57,041 nucleotides of DNA. It comes from Bacteroidales bacterium (GTDB lineage: Bacteria > Bacteroidota > Bacteroidia > Bacteroidales > P3). Every line of letters begins with the position of its first letter. Positions within the stretch are counted from its first letter, which is position 1. The stretch spans positions 1 to 57,041 of the forward strand of contig JAKSMR010000015.1 in the NCBI GenBank assembly GCA_024400495.1, given 5' to 3'. Made by a program: the position numbers and the translations under genes. Positions 18,713 to 27,621 of this stretch are shown one piece after another. The notes under the pieces were generated by a model that had not been told where the DNA came from, searched no databases, and saw only the letters and a program-made list of their open reading frames with translations.

Positions 18713-20950
18713 ATGCCTCCTCTCTTTAGCGATCTAGCCACTATCCTCATTACCGCCGGCGTCATTACCGTGGTGTTCAAGTGGCTCAAGCAGCCTCTGG
18801 TCCTAGGATATATCGTGGCCGGTTTCTTCATCGGCCCTTATGTCACATGGTTCCCGGCCGTCACAGACCCCACCAATGTAAAGGTATGGAGCGATATTGG
18901 TATCGTCTTTCTGATGTTTGCTCTGGGATTGGAGTTCAGTATCAAGAAACTCAAGAAGGTTGGAGGAACCGGAGCCATCACAGCCTGTACCGAGTTGGTG
19001 GTGATGTTCCTCATAGGTTGTCTTGTAGGTCTCTCGCTCGGATGGACCGGCATAGAGAGTGTCTTTCTTGGTTGTATGCTCTCCATATCCTCCACTACCA
19101 TCATTATAAAGTCCTTTGACGACCTCAAACTCAAGCAACAGAAGTTCACCAATACTGTTACTGCCGTCCTCGTAGTTGAGGATCTCATCGCCGTGCTCCT
19201 TTTGGTTATCCTCTCCACCATTAGCGTCTCCAAGCAGTTCGACGGAATGAGGCTGGCCGGCTCTCTGGTCAAGCTGGTATTCTGTCTGGTAGCTTGGTTT
19301 ACCTTCGGCATCTACCTCATCCCCACATTCCTCAAGTGGATGCGTCGTTATATGACCGAAGAAACCCTCTGTGTCGTCGCTGTGGGCCTCTGTTTCGGCA
19401 TGGTCGTGCTCGCCTCCAAGGCCGAGCTCAGCACCGCCCTAGGTGCCTTCGTTATGGGCGTTATCCTGGCCGAAACCATAGAGGCCGATGCCATCCATCG
19501 TATCGTTACCCCTATAAAGAACCTCTTCGGTGCCGTCTTCTTCGTGTCGGTAGGTATGATGGTCGACCCCTCTATTTTGGTCAAATACATTGTCCCCATC
19601 CTCGTTATTGCTCTTAGTGTCATTTTCTTCAAGAGTTTCGCCGCTACTATGGGCGTCATCCTCTCAGGCAAGAGTACCAAGACGGCTTTTCAATCGGGCT
19701 TCTGCTTCTGTCAGATTGGCGAGTTTTCCTTCATTATTGCCAGTCTGGGACGTCAGTTCGGCGTCATAAACCCCGATATCTACCCCGTCATCGTTACTGT
19801 TTCCATTATCACCACCTTTGTAACCCCCTACATGATCCGTGGTGGACTTCCGTTCTACGAGAAAGTCTATCCTAAATTCCCCGCCAGATGGCGCGAGAGC
19901 CTCGAGCGCTACTCCAACCAAAGCAAAGGCGCCGTCCATCAGGTCAGCATGGAGCGATTCCTCAAGAAACAGCTCGCCTCCATCTGCCTCTATGGCATCA
20001 TTCTTGCCGCCCTCACTCTCATCTCTATAGCCTTTGTCAAGCCGCTGCTCAACAAAGTCTTTGTCCTCTCCGATGGAACACCCTCCCTTTGGGGAAACCT
20101 CTTGGGTATGGTAGTGACGCTCTTTGTGATGACACCATTCCTTTGGGCTATGGTGGTGAAGAATGTTAATAAACAGCGCATCAAGAAGCTGCTCTCCGTC
20201 TACCAATATTCCCAGGCTGTCGTCATCCCCGTCCTCTTGCTGCGTTATTTCACAGCCCTCTTTTTTGTTGGCATGGTTATCGGACGCTACAGTCACATCG
20301 CTTGGGGATTCCTTTTCGTCCTCGCCTTCTTTGTCCTCGTGGTGGTGCTTTTTAGTAATAAAGCCAACGGCTTCTACCGCCATATCGAGAGCCATTTCGT
20401 TACCAACCTCAACCAGCGTCAGGCTCAACAGTCGTTCAAGATTCCACCCACCCTCGACCAACAGTTCGTCATGGAACGTATGCGCCTCTCGCAGTATTCT
20501 CCCTTTATAGGCAAACGTCTGAAGGAGGCTGGTATACGACAAAACTACTCCGTCAATATCGTCAGTATTGAACGCGGAGACAAGATCTTCGACCTCCCTG
20601 ACCGAGACGAGGTCCTGATGCCTCTTGATCGAATAACCGTCATTGGCAGCGAGGAGCAGCTCAGTCGTCTGCGAAGCGACATCGAGGTAGAACCCGACAT
20701 GCTTATTCACGACCATAGTGACAACGAACTCAATATATATCGTCTGGAACTGATGGATGGCAATCCCCTCTGCGGCGTACAAATCTCCAACAGCAATTTT
20801 CAGCAGCAATACCAGGCTATGGTAATCGCCATCGAACACGGCAAGGACTATACCATCAACCCCGTCGCCTCAACCGTCTTCAACAAAGGCGACATCATCT
20901 GGTTCGTTTCCCCACGCGAGCTCACCATGGGGGCCTTCGTCCAGCATTAG
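18713..20950 (+). CDS. KefB/CPA2-type cation:proton antiporter with C-terminal TrkA-C domain
   Basis: 745 aa. Residues about 5-370 form the CPA2 sodium/proton exchanger domain with around 12 membrane segments, including MFALGLEFSIKKLKK and the ALGAFVMGVILAET segment. A second hydrophobic block at about 420-560 is typical of the longer Bacteroidetes members. The last 130 residues are cytosolic and resemble TrkA-C regulatory domains (GDKIFDLPDRDEVLMPLDRI, DIIWFVSP). Monovalent cation efflux and pH homeostasis are the expected roles. It is 36 nt after mutS2 with no terminator between them. Confidence 0.9.
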   Translation: MPPLFSDLATILITAGVITVVFKWLKQPLVLGYIVAGFFIGPYVTWFPAVTDPTNVKVWSDIGIVFLMFALGLEFSIKKLKKVGGTGAITACTELVVMFLIGCLVGLSLGWTGIESVFLGCMLSISSTTIIIKSFDDLKLKQQKFTNTVTAVLVVEDLIAVLLLVILSTISVSKQFDGMRLAGSLVKLVFCLVAWFTFGIYLIPTFLKWMRRYMTEETLCVVAVGLCFGMVVLASKAELSTALGAFVMGVILAETIEADAIHRIVTPIKNLFGAVFFVSVGMMVDPSILVKYIVPILVIALSVIFFKSFAATMGVILSGKSTKTAFQSGFCFCQIGEFSFIIASLGRQFGVINPDIYPVIVTVSIITTFVTPYMIRGGLPFYEKVYPKFPARWRESLERYSNQSKGAVHQVSMERFLKKQLASICLYGIILAALTLISIAFVKPLLNKVFVLSDGTPSLWGNLLGMVVTLFVMTPFLWAMVVKNVNKQRIKKLLSVYQYSQAVVIPVLLLRYFTALFFVGMVIGRYSHIAWGFLFVLAFFVLVVVLFSNKANGFYRHIESHFVTNLNQRQAQQSFKIPPTLDQQFVMERMRLSQYSPFIGKRLKEAGIRQNYSVNIVSIERGDKIFDLPDRDEVLMPLDRITVIGSEEQLSRLRSDIEVEPDMLIHDHSDNELNIYRLELMDGNPLCGVQISNSNFQQQYQAMVIAIEHGKDYTINPVASTVFNKGDIIWFVSPRELTMGAFVQH

Positions 20951-21349
20951 AAGGTCCTGTTTTGCAGTCCCGGTAAAGAAAACACGTTTCTTCAGCTCAC
21001 GCTCTCATAAAAACGGCCACAATTCCTTATTTCTTATAGGCGGCATCTGAAAAGAAGAAAAACAAGCAACATGGCGGGCCTCTAAGGTGATATCCGCGAT
21101 GATATCTATGCGTGGACAGAGGGAATGATCACCTACGTGGTAGCCTCGCTCTTGCGACGGAGTAGCGCCTATATAGCGCCCACAATTCAGGATACGTACA
21201 CGTAGGGGGTCTCTAATTGGCCGAGATCGTCGCTCTGCTTAGGTCCAACACCCTATAGTGGCCCGATAGAGATGTATTATCCAATGTGCTTAAAGAAAGA
21301 GAAGCATCCGTCGGATGCTTCTCTTGTTGTTTATAGTGGGTATTAGGTT
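20951..21349. other. Gene-free spacer between convergent genes
   Basis: No coding region found. It contains an inverted copy of the dispersed CTCCGACGC element (21144-21162), short gatatc repeats near 21090-21110 and the terminator at 21297-21325. Confidence 0.6.
21297..21325 (-). terminator. Intrinsic terminator of the caspase-fold gene
   Basis: Perfect inverted repeat AAGAGAAGCATCCG / CGGATGCTTCTCTT with a single central base. On the minus strand it is followed by a T-rich run. It probably also blocks rightward read-through from the antiporter gene. Confidence 0.85.
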
Positions 21350-23026
21350 CTATTTGAAACGGAGGCCTTCCCATGTGTCTTTGGTCTTGCCGCCGAGGAC
21401 CATGATGGGCTCTTGGAGGAGACCTTGGAGGGAGGACTCGTAGCCTACGAACTTCTCTATGTTGCGGAACATCTCGCCATAGGTGATATCACCTTTCTTG
21501 TGCTTGAACTCGCGGAGCATGAAGTAGGTGAGGAATCCGTGCTTCTGGGCGTCGAAGCAGTAAGCAGTCTTGTTGACGTCGGCAGCAGTAAACAGAACGA
21601 TCTCGCTACGGATACGCATGCCTTTGATGCGTCCAGAGGTGTGCTGGATGTTGACGAGGGTGTCGCCTGTGCGTGTGAAACCGTCGAAGCCGGCGTCGAT
21701 GATGAAGGTGAATCCTTTAGCTTGTACTCGGTTGAACCAGTTGCAGAGCGTGTCGATGCTGATGCATTGGGAGAGGAGGGCTTTGGTATCGCCTTTAGAG
21801 AGCTGGGTTTTGACGCCCTGGTTCTTTTTTCCGCTCCAACTCTTGATGGAGGAGGTGTTGATGCCACAAGGGAGGAGATAGGCGTTGTAATCGCCGTCGG
21901 AGAGGCCGTGGCCGGCATAGTAGAGAATGATGTTGGCGTTGCCTTTCTCGGCGGTAATGATATCTTTGAGCCAGTCAATGCCGTTGGTCTTGAACTCACC
22001 CTTGGTGGCGTTGTTGAGCACTTTGACATGACGTTCGGGGATGCCGAGGGTTTTGGTAAAATAGTCGCGCATCACCTTGCCGTCGTTGGCGGCATACTTG
22101 CAGGTGGGGAAGGGGGTTCCGTAGTTCTCGTTGGCGATGATGAGTGCGTAGGTGTTGCCGTTGTTGGTGTTAGCTGTGGTTGGGATGTTGATGTCAACGT
22201 GGTCGTCGTAGGTGGTCATGTTCTCGCTCATGGAGCTGATGGTTTCAGACCAGGCGTCATGAACGGTAATGTGGATTGTGCAGCGACGGTAGAGAGAGCC
22301 AACTTCGGGGGTGCAGAAGGCTTCGTAGCTGAAGTGGTTGTTGGTGCTGTGGAGGGGCTGGATGTTGTTCTCAATGAAATCGCGGACACCCAAGACGCGC
22401 ACCCAGGCAAGCTGGGCGTTGTTGTTGATGCCTTCGCTCTGGAGGAGGCTCATGCGCACTTTCTCGCCATTAAAGAGGACGGGTTCATATTTGTGGTCGC
22501 CGTATTCTCCTTTATAGGCGATGTGAGCTACGTCGATGGCGTCGGTAGCTCCTGTGATACGGATGTCGACCTCTTTGCCGGCTCCGAAATAGCGGCCGCA
22601 GTCTTCCTCGATAAGGGTCTTAGTGAGGTTGCAGATGGCTCGCATGGAGTTGGATTCGTTGATGGTGTAGGTGCCTTCAGGATAGTCGTCGGTGACGCCT
22701 TCGATGTGGGTGCAGTTGTAGGAGATCTCCATCACGTAGTTGAGCTCGTGGCTGCCATCTTCTTTGGGAGCATAGACGGCATGGGCAAGGATCTTTACCT
22801 CGCTCTCGTCGTAGAGCTTTTGGTCGAGGGGCAAGTTGATGAGGATCTGTTCTGCTTTTTTCTGCATCAGACGCTGTTTGGCGTTGACCTCGTCGGTAAT
22901 TTTCTTGTGGATGGTCTCTTTGTACTCGTAGTTTACTGTGTTTTCGCTGTCATACTGTGCCTGGCATTTGAAGGAACAGAACGAGAGTACTGTGCTGAGC
23001 ATCAAGAGAATAGTGATCTGCTTCAT
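21350..23026 (-). CDS. Secreted caspase-fold (C14-like) protein with a missing catalytic cysteine
   Basis: 558 aa with a signal peptide (about 1-23). Residues 24-290 are an unassigned region with a predicted mixed alpha/beta character. Residues about 291-550 are a caspase p20-like domain: YALIIANENY, a CKYAANDG segment, and the catalytic-histidine motif YYAGHG with His373. Where family members have D-A-C-[FY]-S-G, this protein has DAGFDG (residues 444-449), so Cys446 is replaced by Gly. Unless another residue substitutes, it cannot act as a cysteine protease and may be a scaffold or binding protein. It has its own promoter at 23065-23072 and terminator at 21297-21325. Confidence 0.82.
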   Translation of the reverse strand: MKQITILLMLSTVLSFCSFKCQAQYDSENTVNYEYKETIHKKITDEVNAKQRLMQKKAEQILINLPLDQKLYDESEVKILAHAVYAPKEDGSHELNYVMEISYNCTHIEGVTDDYPEGTYTINESNSMRAICNLTKTLIEEDCGRYFGAGKEVDIRITGATDAIDVAHIAYKGEYGDHKYEPVLFNGEKVRMSLLQSEGINNNAQLAWVRVLGVRDFIENNIQPLHSTNNHFSYEAFCTPEVGSLYRRCTIHITVHDAWSETISSMSENMTTYDDHVDINIPTTANTNNGNTYALIIANENYGTPFPTCKYAANDGKVMRDYFTKTLGIPERHVKVLNNATKGEFKTNGIDWLKDIITAEKGNANIILYYAGHGLSDGDYNAYLLPCGINTSSIKSWSGKKNQGVKTQLSKGDTKALLSQCISIDTLCNWFNRVQAKGFTFIIDAGFDGFTRTGDTLVNIQHTSGRIKGMRIRSEIVLFTAADVNKTAYCFDAQKHGFLTYFMLREFKHKKGDITYGEMFRNIEKFVGYESSLQGLLQEPIMVLGGKTKDTWEGLRFK

Positions 23027-23064
23027 GATGTATTTTTTGTGCGTTTGTTAACGGTTTGAAACTG

Positions 23065-23072
23065 CAAAAATA
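23065..23072 (-). promoter_or_regulatory. Promoter of the caspase-fold gene
   Basis: On the minus strand the -7 box reads TATTTTTG. A TTTG -33 element lies at 23093-23096, 20 nt upstream, the classical Bacteroidetes spacing. The start codon is about 39 nt downstream. Confidence 0.75.
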
Positions 23073-23103
23073 CAAATAATTATATTAATTTGCAAAAAAA
23101 ATG

Positions 23104-23520
23104 TTATGCTTTGTGGGCTACATTGAAGGAGAAACGCTTCTGCAGTTTGTTTCGGAAGAGGTATATGAGGACGTAGCATAGGGTGACGACGGCGAGTGCG
23201 ATGAGGATGTTGAGCCACTCGGCCAAACCCCATCGGTTGCAGAGGACGACAGATGTGATGAGGAGGGCGGCGGGGAGCAGGTAGGCGATGATGACGGCGA
23301 TGAAGCCGAGGCTCTCGTCGACCTGAACCTCTACGGCGTCGCCGACATTGAAGTCTTCCCATCGGGAGGTGGCGACTTCGATCTCTTTCTCGTTGCTTTC
23401 GGCGAATCCGCATTTGCCTTTGGCGTCGCAATGGCCACAGGCGCTGACGGCGGCAATCTTCACTTTCACTTGGTTGGGGCTGACGGCAATGACGGTGCCG
23501 TCGTGGGTTGCTATATTCAT
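23104..23520 (-). CDS. RseC/MucC-like SoxR-reducing-system protein
   Basis: 138 aa. An N-terminal cytosolic part carries the cysteine cluster CGHCDAKGKCGF around residues 27-38. Two membrane segments (about 72-92 and 98-118) and a basic C-terminus follow. This matches the RseC/MucC family. In Bacteroidales such genes usually start an rnf electron-transport operon. Here the next genes on the strand are a caspase-fold protein and a terminator, with no rnf genes in the window. It lies 63 nt after the WG-repeat gene and may be read from the bat operon. Confidence 0.82.
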   Translation of the reverse strand: MNIATHDGTVIAVSPNQVKVKIAAVSACGHCDAKGKCGFAESNEKEIEVATSRWEDFNVGDAVEVQVDESLGFIAVIIAYLLPAALLITSVVLCNRWGLAEWLNILIALAVVTLCYVLIYLFRNKLQKRFSFNVAHKA

Positions 23521-23583
23521 GGAGTTCTTATGTTTAGGGGTTCGTAAGATATATATTGTTGAATTTGGAACTGCTTTTTTGTT

Positions 23584-24894
23584 TTAGAACTTGGGAAAGA
23601 GACTACAGTTCTTTACGCATTGGCCGGAAGGAAGGATTTTGTGCGACTGGTTATTGTGGTATACTTCGGCGCGGTGATATTGGAATGGGGAGGCACCGTC
23701 GAAGATGAAAGGTATCTTTGTGCTGCCGTCTGTGGCTATGTAACCCCAAGCACCGTCTTTCTGCACAGGGCAGAGACCATCGGAGAAGTAGAAGGCGCCG
23801 TCGTATTGGATCGGGATGACAATGGTGCCCTGTTGGTTGATGAAGCCCAGTTTCTCGTCTTTCTCAATGAGGGCGAGACCTTCGTGAAAATGGTAGCTTT
23901 CGGTGGAGAGAAGTGCGTTGTCGTAGGCGATAGGGAGGATGGTGTCGCCTTTTGTGTCGATAATGCCTATTTTGCCGCAATTGGCGACGCAGCAGAAGCC
24001 TCCGACGAAACCGTCGACATGGTCATAAAGCCCCAAACATTCCTGGGCTTTGCTGTTGAGGAATCCCATCTTGCCGTCGCGGCGGAAGGTGTAGTATCCG
24101 TCGCCATAGGAGGTGAAAGCGTCGTAGATGTAGTCTGTGAGTGGCTGGTAGCGTTTGCCGAAGACGGCGAACTTTTCACCCATAGGGTCCTGGACGAAGA
24201 AGAGTCCGCTAGGCTCCATAGGGGAGATGTTCTCATATTTGATGGGGACGACGACTTTGTTTTTCTTGGTGATCATGCCGTATCGCTCATACTGCTTGAC
24301 GATGGCGTGGCCGTTGTAGAATGGGTTGGCATAATCGTATTGGGGCTTGATGACGAAGGTCCCTCGCTTGTCGATGTAGCCGTAGAGTCGTGTGGTGCTG
24401 TCGACCATGCCGGTAGCGACGGCGAGCTCTTCGCTAAAGGTGCTGGCGGCATCATACTGGGGAGCGATGGCAAGCGTTCCTTCTTGGGTATAGAAGCCAT
24501 AGAGGCCGTCTTTCATCACACGGATCATGCCGTTGCTGGGATGGGTGACGTCGTTGTATTCGCAAGGGACAATCTCGCGTCCGGTGCGGTCGATGAGTCC
24601 ATAGCGGTCGTAGTCGCGTAGCACGATGCAGTATCCGTCTATAAATTGGTCAACAAACATGTATTGTGGCTCAACGATGACTGTGCCGTCTGCAAGTTTG
24701 AAGCCAAACTTGTCGCCTTTACGGGTGGTCTGTATGCCGTCGACGAAGACAAGTTCGCAACCGCAGTCTTCGTCATCGACGACAGCGATCTCTTCGTGGG
24801 GGGCGGGCGTCGTCTTCTTTTTCTTCTTCTGCGCCTGAGCAGGAAGGAGGAACGAGAGTACGAGTATAATCAGTAGGACTTGTTTCTTGGTCAT
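23584..24894 (-). CDS. Exported WG-repeat protein
   Basis: 436 aa with a signal peptide (about 1-21) and a short basic-proline stretch KKKKKTTPAPHEE. Residues 55-420 hold about ten WG-type repeats of about 30-40 residues, for example YGLIDRTGREIVPCEYNDV, YGFYTQEGTLAIAPQYD and LGFINQQGTIVIPIQYD. WG repeats are thought to be binding surfaces; no enzymatic domain is present. Its start is 5 nt after the batE stop, so it looks like the last gene of the bat transcription unit, which is not the standard bat content. Confidence 0.85.
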   Translation of the reverse strand: MTKKQVLLIILVLSFLLPAQAQKKKKKTTPAPHEEIAVVDDEDCGCELVFVDGIQTTRKGDKFGFKLADGTVIVEPQYMFVDQFIDGYCIVLRDYDRYGLIDRTGREIVPCEYNDVTHPSNGMIRVMKDGLYGFYTQEGTLAIAPQYDAASTFSEELAVATGMVDSTTRLYGYIDKRGTFVIKPQYDYANPFYNGHAIVKQYERYGMITKKNKVVVPIKYENISPMEPSGLFFVQDPMGEKFAVFGKRYQPLTDYIYDAFTSYGDGYYTFRRDGKMGFLNSKAQECLGLYDHVDGFVGGFCCVANCGKIGIIDTKGDTILPIAYDNALLSTESYHFHEGLALIEKDEKLGFINQQGTIVIPIQYDGAFYFSDGLCPVQKDGAWGYIATDGSTKIPFIFDGASPFQYHRAEVYHNNQSHKILPSGQCVKNCSLFPKF

Positions 24895-24899
24895 ATCTG

Positions 24900-25658
24900 T
24901 CAGGGTATGATGGTGGTGATGTCGGTAGCTTGGAGCCAGCCTTTATTGCCGTCGGCGATGGTGATCTTGACCCATTGCTCCACATTGTCGGTGATGGTTA
25001 CTTTTGTGCCTTCGTGGAGGATGAACTTGTTTACGCTGCCGCTGTCGGGGGAACTCATGACTTCGGCCATGGGGGCGGTGACGATGGCGTGGTTGTCGCC
25101 GTTTCGTTGGCTTAATGCGCTGGCAAAAAGTGCGGAGCAGAGGATTGCAAGGAGGAGTGCGGCAAGACTGACGATGAAGAAAGTCTTGCGTGTGTTATAA
25201 GAACGGGAAAGCACGAAGATGGCGCAAGCGACGGCAAAGAGGAGGACAGAGAGGATGGCGATGATAAGCCAGGCGTTTGCTCCCAGTAGTCCTGTAAGGC
25301 CGTTCCACCATCGGACGACGAAGAATTGAGGGAGTGGCTCGATATGGTCCTCGGTCTTGGAATAAGCAAAGTCGATGTTTTCCTGGATCTCCTGGTCGGT
25401 GGGGTCGAGCAGATGGGCACGCTCGTAATTGAGAATGGCTTGTCCTAGCTCTCCCATGCGGAAACGGGCGTTTCCAAGGTTGTAGTAGATCGCGGCGCTG
25501 CGTGTGCCGGAGGTAAGCAGGGCTTCGTACTGTTCGGCTGCTTGGCTATAGAGCCCGTCTGTATAAGCTTTGTTGGCAGCCTTAAAGGCGTCGTCCTGAG
25601 CGATGGAGAGGGTAGGACAGAGGACGAGGAGGAAGAGATATGAGAGGAGTCGTTTCAT
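24900..25658 (-). CDS. batE: BatE: TPR and SH3-like protein of the aerotolerance operon
   Basis: 252 aa. A signal peptide (about 1-20) precedes TPR units at about 24-110 (AANKAYTDGLYSQAAEQYEA, YYNLGNARFRMGELGQAILN), two membrane segments near 130-155 and 160-182, and a C-terminal bacterial SH3-like domain (KVTITDNVEQWVKI) at about 200-250. Domain order matches Bacteroidetes BatE. It follows batD by 32 nt and is 5 nt before the WG-repeat gene. Confidence 0.88.
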   Translation of the reverse strand: MKRLLSYLFLLVLCPTLSIAQDDAFKAANKAYTDGLYSQAAEQYEALLTSGTRSAAIYYNLGNARFRMGELGQAILNYERAHLLDPTDQEIQENIDFAYSKTEDHIEPLPQFFVVRWWNGLTGLLGANAWLIIAILSVLLFAVACAIFVLSRSYNTRKTFFIVSLAALLLAILCSALFASALSQRNGDNHAIVTAPMAEVMSSPDSGSVNKFILHEGTKVTITDNVEQWVKITIADGNKGWLQATDITTIIP

Positions 25659-25690
25659 GCTAAAAAAGTGTGTTTTGTCGTGGAAAAAGG

Positions 25691-27484
25691 TTATAGGCTT
25701 GCTATGGTGTTGAGGGTTTGGTTGAAAATCTCCTGCTTGCGAGCGGAGCTGTCGCCGGGGGCGAAGCGTGCTTCGTCGACATTCTCAAGTGTCTCCATGA
25801 TAAGTGTGAGTTTCTCCTCTGGGATATGATGGTCGGCAAGTGTGGCGGCTATCGTCTCTCTTGAGAGCTGAGAAAGCGGGATGCGATATTTGTCGCTCAA
25901 ACAGCCCCAAAGGGCTTTGTAGATCTCTTCAAAGAACAGGCTGTCGTTGCCTGCTCCCAGATGCTTCTCTGCGTTGCGCAGTCGTTTTCGGGCCTGCTTG
26001 AGGGCTCGGCTCTGACGTACACCAACTTCGTCCTGTAGGAACTCCTGGTGACGGCGGCCGAGGTAAAGGGTTAAGGCAAGGAGGAGGAGGATAGCCATTA
26101 CCATGATGCAGTAGATGAGACCGGGCTTGCTGTCTCGCTCGATACGTCCGGCGGAGGCTTTGATGTGGTTGATGTCGTCATTGAGCTTTTTCACGTCGCT
26201 CTTGCTGGTGCTCACGGTTCGGTCGGTGGCGTTGCCTTTGGCCACCTTCACGTTAAAACCTTCGGTGGTGATGGTTTCGTAACGTCCGGCAGCTGGATTG
26301 AAATAGATGAACTGGCCGGCGGGGATGTCATAGCTGCCTTGGCTTTGTGGGATAAGAACCCACTCGAAGGTGCGTGAGCCGCTCACGCCGTTGTCGCTAC
26401 GGCTGATCTTGTCGGTAATCTTGGGCTCGTATACCTCAAAGACTTTGGGGAAATCGATCTCGGGGGCTTCGATTAGCATCAGGTTTCCGTGGCCGTTGAT
26501 GGTGATGCTATAGGTAATGGCTTCGTTGGCTTTCACTTCGTTCTGGTCGATGGCGCTCTTGGCAGAGAAGGATCCTACGCCGCCGCTGAATCCGTCAGGG
26601 CTGGCGGGGAGAGGGCGCACGTTGATGCTGAGGGCGTTGGTGTGGAGCTCTTTCTTGACGGCTTGGGCTTGGTTGAAGAATGGGTCGTCGAAGAGGTCCC
26701 AGATGGTTCCTGTGCGTCGGCGCTGGACGGGCACCATGGCGAGCACCTCCATCTGAAGGGGTGCGATCTTCTGTGAGCCTGTCTCTTGTCCGAAGAGGGC
26801 TCCGCGACGAATCTCGGCTACGAGGTAACGCTTGCCGTTGATCACCTCTTCGCGCTGTTGTATCTGCTTGCCTTCGCTAAGATCCTCGCTCCAGAAGCCT
26901 TTGTTGCCGGGCAACTTATCGATCTGGTACTGCTGTAGCGACACCTGGGTGTAGATCTTGTAGGTAATGATAATCTCTTCTCCCAAGTAGGGGTTGGTTT
27001 TGTTTACTGAGGCTTTAGCGTAGAGGCTGTTATTGTCTATTGTGGTTGCCTGAGGCTGGGCTTGCTGCTGAGGATTGCGGCTGCCACCATAGGCGTTCTG
27101 GTTGGCGTTGGGGTCGCCTTTTTCTACCTTGATGGTGAAGGGTTTGCTGGTGATCCTCTTCCCGTTGACGTCGCAGCTGGCGGAGCCTACAGTAACGCTG
27201 CCGGGTTGATCGGCCATGATGAGGTATGAGAAGGTGTGGTTAACCGACCGGGTGGTTTGTCCGTTGATCCACGACATGCTGGTGCTGGTGGACTGGTTGG
27301 GACCACTCAGCACGCTGAGCCCTTTGAAAGAGGGGCCTTGGAAGTTGGAGGCTTTGTCGTTGATCTCGAAACGTACCTGGAATCGTTGTCCTGCTGCTAT
27401 GGACGAGGGGGCGTGGATGATGATCTCCTGGGCGAAGAGGCGGGTGGAGATGAGTACGAGGAGTATGAGGAGTGTTCTTTTCAT
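25691..27484 (-). CDS. batD: BatD: periplasmic/membrane protein of the aerotolerance operon
   Basis: 597 aa. Signal peptide (1-18), then the BatD beta-sandwich repeats beginning with SSIAAGQRFQVRFEIND. A second unit (ATTIDNNSLYAKASVNKTNP) is near 150. One C-terminal membrane segment lies near 455-475, followed by a cytosolic helical tail. The length is typical for BatD. It is thought to work with the VWA proteins BatA and BatB at the inner membrane. It is 137 nt after batC, a larger gap than elsewhere in the operon, and the gap contains a copy of the dispersed CTCCGACGC element. Confidence 0.92.
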   Translation of the reverse strand: MKRTLLILLVLISTRLFAQEIIIHAPSSIAAGQRFQVRFEINDKASNFQGPSFKGLSVLSGPNQSTSTSMSWINGQTTRSVNHTFSYLIMADQPGSVTVGSASCDVNGKRITSKPFTIKVEKGDPNANQNAYGGSRNPQQQAQPQATTIDNNSLYAKASVNKTNPYLGEEIIITYKIYTQVSLQQYQIDKLPGNKGFWSEDLSEGKQIQQREEVINGKRYLVAEIRRGALFGQETGSQKIAPLQMEVLAMVPVQRRRTGTIWDLFDDPFFNQAQAVKKELHTNALSINVRPLPASPDGFSGGVGSFSAKSAIDQNEVKANEAITYSITINGHGNLMLIEAPEIDFPKVFEVYEPKITDKISRSDNGVSGSRTFEWVLIPQSQGSYDIPAGQFIYFNPAAGRYETITTEGFNVKVAKGNATDRTVSTSKSDVKKLNDDINHIKASAGRIERDSKPGLIYCIMVMAILLLLALTLYLGRRHQEFLQDEVGVRQSRALKQARKRLRNAEKHLGAGNDSLFFEEIYKALWGCLSDKYRIPLSQLSRETIAATLADHHIPEEKLTLIMETLENVDEARFAPGDSSARKQEIFNQTLNTIASL

Positions 27485-27621
27485 TATCGGGTCGGTGTTT
27501 GTGGATGGGTTCTTCTGTAGGACTGGCGACGTGATAAGTTTAGGTTTGGGTTTGTGTCTGTGTGGTGCGTTTTGCTGTCTGCTCCGACGCAGGTGCGAGG
27601 CAGGAGGCTGGTTGGTGCCTC

